Assembly (NCBI GenBank): GCA_024223125.1
Contig: JAAEOP010001182.1
Coordinates: 1 to 11,957, forward strand
Direction: 5' to 3'
DNA length: 11,957 nucleotides
Source of the DNA: Chloroflexota bacterium
GTDB lineage: Bacteria > Chloroflexota > Anaerolineae > Promineifilales > Promineifilaceae
Position numbers and translations under genes: made by a program. Within the stretch, counting starts at the first letter, position 1. The number at the start of each line of letters is the position of its first letter. The notes under the pieces were generated by a model. That model searched no databases. It saw only the letters and a list, made by a program, of their open reading frames with translations, and was not told the DNA's origin. Shown piece by piece: positions 6,114 through 11,957 of the stretch.

Positions 6114-7064
6114 ATGAAAAAATCTACAAACGCGATAGATGAACGTCAACTCATAGAATGGCTCCTTGAAGGGGATATTTCGATTCAGTATCAGGTTTAT
6201 CGTGATTTGTTAGCAACTGAAAAACCACACCTACGGGAGCGCATTGCGGCCGAAGGATGGGGTGCCCAATTTCTCAGTTATCGCCAGAATGAGGGGCATT
6301 GGGGGCAGCGTTTTTATCAACCGAAATGGATTTCAACGCATTACACAATTCTAGATTTAAAGAACCTTGCCATATCCCCAAAAAACAAAGAAATAAGGCA
6401 ATCTATTTCACAGGTAATACAAAAACTCAAAGGTCCAGATGGAGGGATTTTCCCAATCGGAACAGAGAAGAAAAGCGATGTTTGCGTAAACGGAATGTTT
6501 CTAAATTATGCTGCATATTTCAAGATAAATGAAGACGATTTAAAATCAATCGTTGATTTCCTACTTTCGGAACATATGAAAGATGGTGGCTTCAATTGCA
6601 ATTCCAATACAAAAGGGGCTACACATAGTTCACTACATTCAACAATTTCTGTTATCGAAGGAATTTTGGAGTATGCAAAGAATGGCTATGGGTATCGGCT
6701 AGAAGAGTTTCACGAAGCGGAAGACCAATCAAGAGAATTTTTATTACAACATAGGTTATTTCGATCTGATCGGACTGGAAATATCATCGATAAGAAAATG
6801 TTAATGCTTTCGTATCCGTCACGTTGGAAATACGATATATTACGAGTACTCGATTATTTTCAGTTTGCAGGGATCAACTACGATCCACGAATGCGGGATG
6901 CACTTGATATACTGAAGAAAAAACGACGGAAGGATAATAAATGGCCAATTCAGGCAAAACATCCGGGTAAGACTCATTTTGACATGGAAAAAACCGGAGG
7001 GCCAAGCCGCTGGAATACTTTGAGGGCAATGAGAGTTCTAAAACATTTCGGTGAAACTGAATGA
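6114..7064 (+). CDS. Prenyltransferase/squalene-cyclase-fold (alpha-alpha toroid) protein, function unknown
   Basis: This 316-residue soluble protein has no signal peptide. Helical repeats with QW-like turns suggest the alpha/alpha-toroid fold of terpenoid cyclases and protein prenyltransferases: GHWGQRFYQPKWISTHYTILDL (61-82), GPDGGIFP with VNGMFLNYAAYF (107-136), KDGGFNCNS with HSSLHSTISVIEGI (156-184), WKYDILRVLDYF (238-249) and KWPIQAKHPG with SRWNTLRAMRVL (276-309). The DXDD acid motif of squalene-hopene cyclases is not seen, so catalysis should not be assumed. Relatives occur widely as stand-alone hypothetical proteins, from memory of the family. The ATG at 6114 has no clear ribosome binding site; an ATG at 6104 is out of frame. 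The gene is visibly more AT-rich than aspS and lacks the ACGGCCGT octamer, which suggests acquisition from elsewhere. It is flanked by a decayed permease gene and shares no evident operon. Confidence 0.75.
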   Translation: MKKSTNAIDERQLIEWLLEGDISIQYQVYRDLLATEKPHLRERIAAEGWGAQFLSYRQNEGHWGQRFYQPKWISTHYTILDLKNLAISPKNKEIRQSISQVIQKLKGPDGGIFPIGTEKKSDVCVNGMFLNYAAYFKINEDDLKSIVDFLLSEHMKDGGFNCNSNTKGATHSSLHSTISVIEGILEYAKNGYGYRLEEFHEAEDQSREFLLQHRLFRSDRTGNIIDKKMLMLSYPSRWKYDILRVLDYFQFAGINYDPRMRDALDILKKKRRKDNKWPIQAKHPGKTHFDMEKTGGPSRWNTLRAMRVLKHFGETE

Positions 7065-7179
7065 GAAAAACTGCAAACTTATACTTCGAATTTGTCACAA
7101 AACCAGATGGCTTTCATAGCAGTTTGGTTCGATAAAAAACAAATGCCCTCAACAATAGAAACCCGGCAGAACCTGTTTA

Positions 7180-7736
7180 GTGAAACTCAACTCGTTACTC
7201 CAACTTGCAGCCAGCCCCCTCGCGCCCATATTCATCTTTGGCACTGTTTTCATTGTTGCCATTCTGTCTGTCTCACTTTGGAGCCGATTGATTCGCCGCT
7301 GGGGCATTAAGCAAACCTGGTTGTGGGCATCGGACTGATGACACTATCGGCCATTGTGATCGGACTGGCTTCTAATCTGGTAACGGCCGTTATCGGCGCT
7401 GCCGTCGCTGGAGCAGGTTTAGGAGGCATCAAAGTCTGTCGAGAAATGATTCTAGCTAACCTAATCGATCAAAGTTTGGCGCGCACAGGTCGCCGCCAAG
7501 AAGGGATATACTACAGTCTAAATCGCTTTGTTGGCCGACTTTCAAAGCTATTGGAAGCAGGTGCTTTGCTCCTCCTCGGAATTCTCTTTGGCTACGTCAG
7601 CGGAGAAAACCCCGGGCCAACTCCAGACGACGCCTTCCGCTTTCTCATGGGCGTTCTCCCTTTAATTTGTCTGTTGACGGCCTGGTTGCTGGCTCGCCAG
7701 CTTCGTATTGATGAAGATGTCGTTACGCTAAAATAA
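7180..7736 (+). pseudogene. Truncated, frameshifted MFS permease (GPH/MelB-like), C-terminal half only
   Basis: Two adjacent frames together encode the C-terminal half of a major-facilitator sugar/cation-symporter-like permease. Frame A (7180 to the TGA at 7336) reads LAASPLAPIFIFGTVFIV, then WSRLIRRWGIKQTWLW. Frame B (from about 7323) continues GIGLMTLSAIVIGLAS. One extra G in the GGG at 7325-7327 would join them as WLWGIGLMTL, so a single-base deletion explains the break. The rest shows about four membrane segments, the cytoplasmic signature LIDQSLARTGRRQEGIYYSLNRF (similar to the ID-GRR-EG-YYSLN motif of GPH symporters) and a final helix before RIDEDVVTLK. The N-terminal six helices are missing: a TAG at 7156 closes the frame, and nothing similar is seen before it. 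A sequencing error could explain the frameshift but not the missing half. The LAL regulator starts 23 nt later. Confidence 0.8.
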
Positions 7737-7759
7737 CATCCAACAGTTCCCTATGCGAC

Positions 7760-10474
7760 ATGATGGTGGTACTATTGCCCATGTCCGACATGTTGTTAGC
7801 CACCAAGCTTTATCTGCCACCCATCCGACCAGAACTTGTCTCCCGTCCCCGTTTAGTTGAACAGATAAATTCAGGACTCCACCAGAAACTCACATTTATC
7901 TCTGCCCCAGCCGGATTTGGCAAGAGTACCTTGCTGAGTGAGTGGGCCATTGAGTCCCAGAGACCAGTAACTTGGTTAGCTTTAGATGCGGCCGACAACG
8001 ACACGAATCGTTTCTTTTCTTACCTCGTCGCCGCCCTGCAATCAATTGATGAACGTATGAGCCACAACGTGCATACGCTTCTGCAGGCATCACCCGTACC
8101 ACCAGTAAGATCGTTCGCCACAATCCTTATTAAGAATATTGCCGCAATATCAACCCCTTTTGCTCTCGTACTCGACGACTTTCACTTCCTGGCAAATGTT
8201 TCTTTACTCGAAGCTATTCGCTTTCTCATAGAACATCAGCCGCCCCACATGCACTTAGTGATCGCAACACGCAAAGACCCGCCATTGCTATTGGCTCGGT
8301 TACGGGCACGGGGACAAATGACTGAATTACGGGCAGACGATCTGCGATTTTCGCATGAGGAAGCAGTCCTCTTTCTAAACGATACGATGGGTCTGGCTCT
8401 CGCTGCTGACGATGCCGCAGCTTTGGAGACTTGCACCGAAGGCTGGGTGGCGGGCTTGCAACTGGCATCCCTTTCTCTGCACCGTTACAAGACACAAAAC
8501 GGCCGTTCCAATTTCATCCAAAACTTTGCAGGAGACGACCGTCACATAATGGATTATCTAGTCGAGGAAATCTTCCACCAACAAACCGAAGAGGTGCAAT
8601 CTTTTTTGCTTCGATCCTCTATCTTAGACCGTCTTTGCAATGGGTTGTGTGATGTTGTCGTATTTGGGCATGAATTAAACGGCCGTAGTCAACAGCTACT
8701 AGACTACCTCGACCAGGCAAACCTATTTACGGTGCCTCTCGATAATCGCAGACAGTGGTTCCGGTATCACCACCTCTTCGCCGACCTGCTCCGTCATCGT
8801 CTACAGCGTCTACAGCCTCAAACCGTGCCGCTGTTACATCTCAAGGCCAATGAATGGTACGAGCGTGAAGGCCATTTGGATGAGGCCATCCAGCACGCGC
8901 TGAAGGCGCAAGATTATGAGCGGGCGGCCATATTGATTGAGCCAGTGACTACGCAACTGGTGATTGAAGGGAATCTTTCTACCGCTCTGGGTTGGCTTTT
9001 GAAGCTGCCAACCGAGCTTATTCATGCTCGGCCACGGCTGGGCATCGCCTGCGCCCGAGCCACGCTTTTGTCTGGAAAGATAGACGATATCGAACCACTA
9101 CTCCAGGCTGTCGAAAACCACATGGCCGATCTCCTGCCTGAGAACTTTGCCGAGTACCATCATATTCGTAGTCAGGTCTTTAGCATTCGTGCTTTCATGG
9201 CTCGCTGGCAAGGCGACTTACAGGGTTCACTTAACTTTTCACAGCAAGCATTCAAGCATTTACCAAAAGATAGTAACGCTCTACAGGCCTCCTTGTCGCT
9301 CAATCTTGGGAATGTTTATCGTACGCTTGGCAATCTATCTAAGGCTCAAACGTATTATGAAGATGTTGTCACCATTAATCGACAAACAGATTGTAATTAT
9401 TATGGTGCGCTAACGGCTTTAATCAATTTGGCCTCCGTGCAAATCCAGATGGGGCATCTACACAAAGGGGCAAACATATTGCGTCAGGCGATTCAGCTAG
9501 GCACTGAGCGAGGTGGCGGTCAACCTTTACCAGCCACAGCAGATGCCTTTGTGGATATGGGAAGCCTTTTGTATGAGTGGAATCGTCTCGACGAAGCGGC
9601 CGTTTACGTCAATCAAGGTATTGAACTGGCTCAACAGGCCGGGAACCTCTTTGTCGTTATCCACGGCTATGTCGCCTTGTCGCTAATAAAACATGCCCAG
9701 AGCGACAGTGATGCTGCTACTCAATTATTAGAAAAGGCACGCAAGATTCGCTCAAAGGCAAATAGGCGAGAAGAAGACGGGTTGATATCTGGTGTGCAAG
9801 TGAAACTATGGTTGGCTCAAAATAATCTTGTCGCCGCTGCCCGCTGGGTTAAAGAAAAAGCCAATCTCTTGGATGATGATCTGAACCTACTCAATTGCCG
9901 CGATCAGCTCACATTGGTGCGGATTTTGATTGCTCAAGATCAGCCCGATGATGCGCTAAAACATTTAATTCGCCTGTTAGATTCAGCAGAGCTAGGAGAC
10001 ATCATTGAAGTTCTGACCTTGCTGGCAATCGCCTATCATATGAAGGGACAAGCTGAAGAGGCAATGAGTACCCTGGAACGGGCGCTCTTGCTTGCCGAGC
10101 CAGAAGGTTATATTCGTGTTTTCGTGGACGCGGATCAGGCACTGGCAAAATTACTCTATCAAGCAGCAGCGCGTGGAATTGTGCCAGACTACACGGGGCG
10201 GCTATTAGCAACATTTACTACAAGCCAGTCGATACCAACTGCACCACAAAAGCTGCAGGACGGCGAAAATGCGCTTATAGAACCGTTAAGTACACGCGAA
10301 TTAGAAGTATTGCCGCTTGTTACATCTGGCGCTACCAACTCAGATATTGCCAGAACACTTGTAATTTCAATCAACACGGTCAAAAATCATTTGAAGAATA
10401 TCTACGGCAAATTGCATATTCGAAGTCGAATGCAGGCTGCTACGCGTGCCAGGGAGTTGGAAATATTTTCGTAG
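7760..10474 (+). CDS. LuxR-family ATP-binding transcriptional regulator (MalT-like LAL)
   Basis: This 904-residue cytoplasmic regulator of the large ATP-binding LuxR (STAND/MalT) type presumably switches on target genes when an unknown ligand promotes ATP-dependent oligomerisation. The N-terminus LLATKLYLPPIRPELVSRPRL is typical of the family. Walker A is SAPAGFGKST (48-57) with Lys55, and Walker B is FALVLDDFH (134-142). ATRKDPPLLLARLRARG (169-185) and GWVAGLQLA (228-236) complete the NTPase. The middle (about 370-800) is a TPR-like helical sensor, for example LNLGNVYRTLGNLSKAQTYYEDVV near 515. The LuxR helix-turn-helix is residues 842-904, STRELEVL to SINTVKNHLKNIYGKL. No ribosome binding site distinguishes ATG 7760 from 7781 or 7790; 7781 (MSDMLLATKLY) gives the more usual N-terminus. 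It contains two ACGGCCGT octamers, so it fits the host. The effector and regulon are unknown. Confidence 0.93.
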   Translation: MMVVLLPMSDMLLATKLYLPPIRPELVSRPRLVEQINSGLHQKLTFISAPAGFGKSTLLSEWAIESQRPVTWLALDAADNDTNRFFSYLVAALQSIDERMSHNVHTLLQASPVPPVRSFATILIKNIAAISTPFALVLDDFHFLANVSLLEAIRFLIEHQPPHMHLVIATRKDPPLLLARLRARGQMTELRADDLRFSHEEAVLFLNDTMGLALAADDAAALETCTEGWVAGLQLASLSLHRYKTQNGRSNFIQNFAGDDRHIMDYLVEEIFHQQTEEVQSFLLRSSILDRLCNGLCDVVVFGHELNGRSQQLLDYLDQANLFTVPLDNRRQWFRYHHLFADLLRHRLQRLQPQTVPLLHLKANEWYEREGHLDEAIQHALKAQDYERAAILIEPVTTQLVIEGNLSTALGWLLKLPTELIHARPRLGIACARATLLSGKIDDIEPLLQAVENHMADLLPENFAEYHHIRSQVFSIRAFMARWQGDLQGSLNFSQQAFKHLPKDSNALQASLSLNLGNVYRTLGNLSKAQTYYEDVVTINRQTDCNYYGALTALINLASVQIQMGHLHKGANILRQAIQLGTERGGGQPLPATADAFVDMGSLLYEWNRLDEAAVYVNQGIELAQQAGNLFVVIHGYVALSLIKHAQSDSDAATQLLEKARKIRSKANRREEDGLISGVQVKLWLAQNNLVAAARWVKEKANLLDDDLNLLNCRDQLTLVRILIAQDQPDDALKHLIRLLDSAELGDIIEVLTLLAIAYHMKGQAEEAMSTLERALLLAEPEGYIRVFVDADQALAKLLYQAAARGIVPDYTGRLLATFTTSQSIPTAPQKLQDGENALIEPLSTRELEVLPLVTSGATNSDIARTLVISINTVKNHLKNIYGKLHIRSRMQAATRARELEIFS

Positions 10475-10482
10475 TTGTCTGA
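10427..10482 (+). repeat. Direct repeat, copy 1 (3' end of the LAL gene)
   Basis: These 56 bases, from the last 16 codons of the LAL gene to 8 nt past its stop, align without gaps to 11519-11574 with 42 identities by hand count. The block GGAGTTGGAAATATT (10453-10467) is identical in both. Copy 1 lies just before the GNAT gene and copy 2 after it. Confidence 0.75.
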
Positions 10483-10505
10483 CCAAAAAAACGAAAAAGC
10501 CCTTT

Positions 10506-11444
10506 ATGGATATGAAAATCAACCACCGAGAGTATCGAGGAGAAGAGAATAATCAACGTGTTCGAGAATTGTTAAGCCGCAACTTTGCTATTACTCGACA
10601 CCCATATTACACAATTGATCCACCTAATTGGGAACGTATTAGAGCATTTTCAAAGTTAGATTCAAACAGACAAAGCATCCATTTGTGGGAGTTGACGGAT
10701 CATCCGCTACAAATGCTGGTTGGCATAGTTTTGTATCAAAAGCATAAAAGTGAGTTTTCATGTCTTGTGGATCCAGATTATCGGGAAATTGAAAACATGC
10801 TGTATGACTGGGTGGAAAAAGAGCATGGGGCAACTAAAACAGCCCCGCATGAGAAGCAATTTCTCAACTGTTCAGTTTGTGAAGGAAACAAGGTGCAGAA
10901 AGCGATCCTTACTCGGCGAGGATATACCAAAGGCAAGTTGGAAACGGTTTTCCGCAAACGAACTCTGGATAGAGTTGGCTCGGAAACTGTTTTACCGAAA
11001 GGTTACACTATTCAAGAGGTGCAAACTTTATCTGAGGAGCAGTTTACAGAGCGTGCGATGGTTGAAAGTCAGATTTTTGGTGGAACAATTACGATTGCGT
11101 TTTTGCACGAGCTTCAGATTTCCCCGATTTACCGACCAGAGTTGGATTTGGTGATAATGGCGCCGAATGGAAGCATTGCCGCATTTTGTGTGATCTGGTT
11201 TGATGAACGACACTGTACAGGATATTTTGAGCCTATCGGGACAGTGGCGGTTCATCGTCGATTAGGTTTGGGAAAAATGCTGATGCTTGAAGGATTTCGA
11301 CGATTGCACAAGATGGGTGCAACGACAGTCTATTTGGGAAATAGTGCTGACAACAGTGCTAGCAATCAACTGTATGAATTGGTTGGGATGTCGGTTTTTG
11401 ATCAGGAGTGTTTGTGGCAGAAGGAAATTAGAATAAATTATTGA
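10506..11444 (+). CDS. GNAT-family N-acetyltransferase with tandem GNAT fold
   Basis: A predicted 312-residue cytoplasmic acetyltransferase using acetyl-CoA; the substrate is unknown. The C-terminal half (about 156-312) is a full GNAT domain: acetyl-CoA-binding motif A VAVHRRLGLGKMLMLEGFRRL (247-267, R-x-L-G-L-G loop) and YLGNSADNSASNQLYELVGM (276-295), the usual N-x-x-A-x-x-LY-xx-G end. The N-terminal half (MKINHREYRGEENNQRVRELLSR to about 150) resembles a second GNAT fold without a clear CoA loop, as in other two-domain GNATs. The start is uncertain: ATG 10506 and ATG 10512 both lack a good ribosome binding site, and a GTG at 10446 would overlap the LAL gene but adds non-family sequence. 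The gene is AT-richer than the LAL gene and lacks the host octamer. It is flanked by a 56-bp direct repeat derived from LAL gene ends, so it may have arrived by insertion or rearrangement. Confidence 0.85.
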   Translation: MDMKINHREYRGEENNQRVRELLSRNFAITRHPYYTIDPPNWERIRAFSKLDSNRQSIHLWELTDHPLQMLVGIVLYQKHKSEFSCLVDPDYREIENMLYDWVEKEHGATKTAPHEKQFLNCSVCEGNKVQKAILTRRGYTKGKLETVFRKRTLDRVGSETVLPKGYTIQEVQTLSEEQFTERAMVESQIFGGTITIAFLHELQISPIYRPELDLVIMAPNGSIAAFCVIWFDERHCTGYFEPIGTVAVHRRLGLGKMLMLEGFRRLHKMGATTVYLGNSADNSASNQLYELVGMSVFDQECLWQKEIRINY

Positions 11445-11518
11445 AGCTTTGGTTTGAGACAGTAGACCCCTTTCAAAAGAATGCCTGTGTCGGATCATTG
11501 GCGTGTAAACGGCCGTAT

Positions 11519-11566
11519 CGAATGCAAACATCTGCGGGGGTTAAGGAGTTGGAAATATTCTCATAA
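11519..11566 (+). pseudogene. C-terminal remnant of a second LAL regulator
   Basis: In one frame this reads RMQTSAGVKELEIFS followed by TAA. The intact LAL regulator ends RMQAATRARELEIFS, so 9 of 15 residues match, at the end of the LuxR helix-turn-helix. Similarity stops abruptly upstream of 11519 and continues a few bases past the stop (GTCTGA, up to 11574). The remainder of this paralogue has been deleted. It is direct-repeat copy 2, and the GNAT gene lies between the two copies. Partly conservative codon differences suggest an old divergent paralogue rather than a fresh duplication. Confidence 0.7.
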
Positions 11567-11629
11567 TCGTCTGATAAATGAAATTTGAATAGCCCTGTAA
11601 TAGCCCTTTGGGATCATCACAGCTAAACC

Positions 11630-11672
11630 GATTGTTGGTAAGTTAAGGACGCTTGCAACAATCAGTTTTTTT
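11630..11672 (+). terminator. Intrinsic terminator
   Basis: GATTGTTG (11630-11637) pairs with CAACAATC (11656-11663), with an inner AAG/CTT pairing inside the 18-nt loop, and is followed by AG and seven T residues (11666-11672). It would end plus-strand transcripts from the GNAT/LAL region before the transposase gene. Confidence 0.65.
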
Positions 11673-11684
11673 GGCTCTTTGGGA

Positions 11685-11734
11685 TCTCACGTGGTTGACA
11701 GAATATATGATTCTGTTGGCGAACGATTGTGAGA
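11685..11734. promoter_or_regulatory. Nested palindrome upstream of the transposase gene
   Basis: ACAGAAT (11698-11704) and ATTCTGT (11710-11716) form a perfect 7-bp palindrome around ATATG. It is enclosed by TCTCAC (11685-11690) and GTGAGA (11729-11734). A consensus TTGACA (11695-11700) overlaps the inner arm, but no matching -10 box lies at normal spacing. It may be an operator, a leader hairpin protecting the transposase from readthrough, or part of the insertion-sequence end. Confidence 0.45.
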
Positions 11735-11798
11735 GCCTCGCTACGAAAAAATAGTATACTCAGGCGGTAAATCAAACAGAATTAAAATGGAGAAAATA

Positions 11799-11957
11799 AT
11801 GTCATTCGACCGCCGTTATATCCTGGATATACCCGAAGAAACAGCAGAAATTGCCCAAGCCGCCTTCCCGAAAGGGAGTATTTACATGACAATGCGTGAT
11901 GAATTAGGAGTAATGTATGAAGATAGCGAATTTGCGACGTTATTTGCCATTGATGGA
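11799..11957 (+). CDS. Transposase N-terminus, IS1182-like (3' end cut by window)
   Basis: The first 53 residues begin MSFDRRYILDIPEETAEIAQ and continue AAFPKGSIYMTMRDELGVMYEDSEFATLFAIDG. The pattern IPEETA...A-AAFPKG...RDELG..Y-D..FA-LF is what I recall for the N-terminal domain of IS1182-family DDE transposases, which cut and paste their own element. The catalytic DDE residues lie beyond the window. GGAGA at 11789-11793 precedes the ATG by 5 nt and decides the start. Leader structures and a terminator lie upstream. Whether the gene is intact cannot be seen. Confidence 0.7.
   Translation, partial: MSFDRRYILDIPEETAEIAQAAFPKGSIYMTMRDELGVMYEDSEFATLFAIDG

Larger units (their letters stand above)
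155..11516. repeat. Dispersed palindromic octamer ACGGCCGT (11 copies)
   Basis: Exact copies start at 155, 251, 597, 2930, 3492, 3617, 5610, 7383, 8499, 8679 and 11509. The shorter CGGCCGT also occurs at 1012, 2853, 4281 and 9597. Chance at equal base use would give about 0.2 copies of the octamer in a window this size. Coding copies read Thr-Ala-Val, Asn/Asp-Gly-Arg or Arg-Pro, so all three codon phases are used and the selection acts on DNA rather than protein. Confidence 0.85.
11445..11798. other. Gap after the GNAT gene: remnants, terminator, palindromes
   Basis: There is no intact gene between the GNAT stop and the transposase start. In order it holds an ACGGCCGT octamer (11509-11516), the LAL remnant (11519-11566), a short duplication of TAGCCCT (11590-11607), an intrinsic terminator (11630-11672), a nested palindrome (11685-11734), an orphan -10-like TATACT (11755-11760) and GGAGA (11789-11793) before the transposase ATG. 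CTTTGGGATC occurs directly twice (11606-11615 and 11677-11686). Confidence 0.6.
11673..11957 (+). mobile_element. Left part of a probable IS1182-like insertion sequence (boundary unknown)
   Basis: The transposase start implies an insertion sequence running off the right edge. Its terminal inverted repeat cannot be identified without the other end. The left boundary given here is only the base after the terminator T-run; the true end lies somewhere between the LAL remnant and the transposase ATG. Confidence 0.4.

Noticed and set aside
7120..7135. GGTTCGATA resembling a tRNA T-loop
   Set aside because: No matching acceptor, D or anticodon stems surround it.
7092..7310. Possible small gene before the permease remnant
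   Set aside because: The overlapping frame (7180-7338) encodes recognisable permease sequence, so this frame is a shadow; the part before 7180 has no support.
11028..11531. Minus-strand frames over the GNAT 3' end and its downstream region
   Set aside because: They are antisense to the conserved GNAT motifs and have no ribosome binding site or family signature.

Overview
The window looks like a fragment of a Chloroflexota chromosome, probably near the Anaerolineae or Ardenticatenia. The basis is the gene set (a MalT/LuxR-type LAL regulator, a tandem GNAT, a toroid-fold prenyltransferase-like protein, DUF2203), roughly 50% GC in the core genes, and general family resemblance; no lineage marker was tested. 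A dispersed palindrome, ACGGCCGT, occurs 11 times in 12 kb and falls in all three codon phases. This looks like a genome-wide HIP1-style signature of the host.

Region 1 (1-5904) is ordinary housekeeping sequence: the C-terminal part of a CCA-adding enzyme/poly(A) polymerase, then citrate synthase. A hairpin-rich convergent intergenic region follows. On the minus strand come an A-type Fe-S carrier (IscA/ErpA-like) and, after an intrinsic terminator, a DUF2203 protein. Aspartyl-tRNA synthetase then runs divergently from the Fe-S gene. The citrate synthase/DUF2203 junction holds several nested inverted repeats, a REP/MITE-like element flanked by imperfect 17-bp direct repeats, and a degenerate 7-nt periodic tract.

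Region 2 (5905-11957) is accessory and mosaic. It holds an AT-richer gene for a squalene-cyclase/prenyltransferase-fold protein, a decayed and frameshifted C-terminal half of an MFS (sugar/cation symporter-like) permease, a full-length 904-residue LAL transcriptional regulator, and an AT-richer tandem GNAT acetyltransferase. Next is a 15-codon remnant of a second LAL regulator's C-terminus, so a diverged 56-bp direct repeat flanks the GNAT gene. A good intrinsic terminator follows, then a nested palindrome, and finally the N-terminus of a transposase that looks IS1182-like.

No defence system, CRISPR array, tRNA or rRNA was recognised. The strongest unexplained signals are the over-represented ACGGCCGT octamer, the composite repeat element between the convergent genes, and the gene-duplication and decay scars around the LAL regulator.
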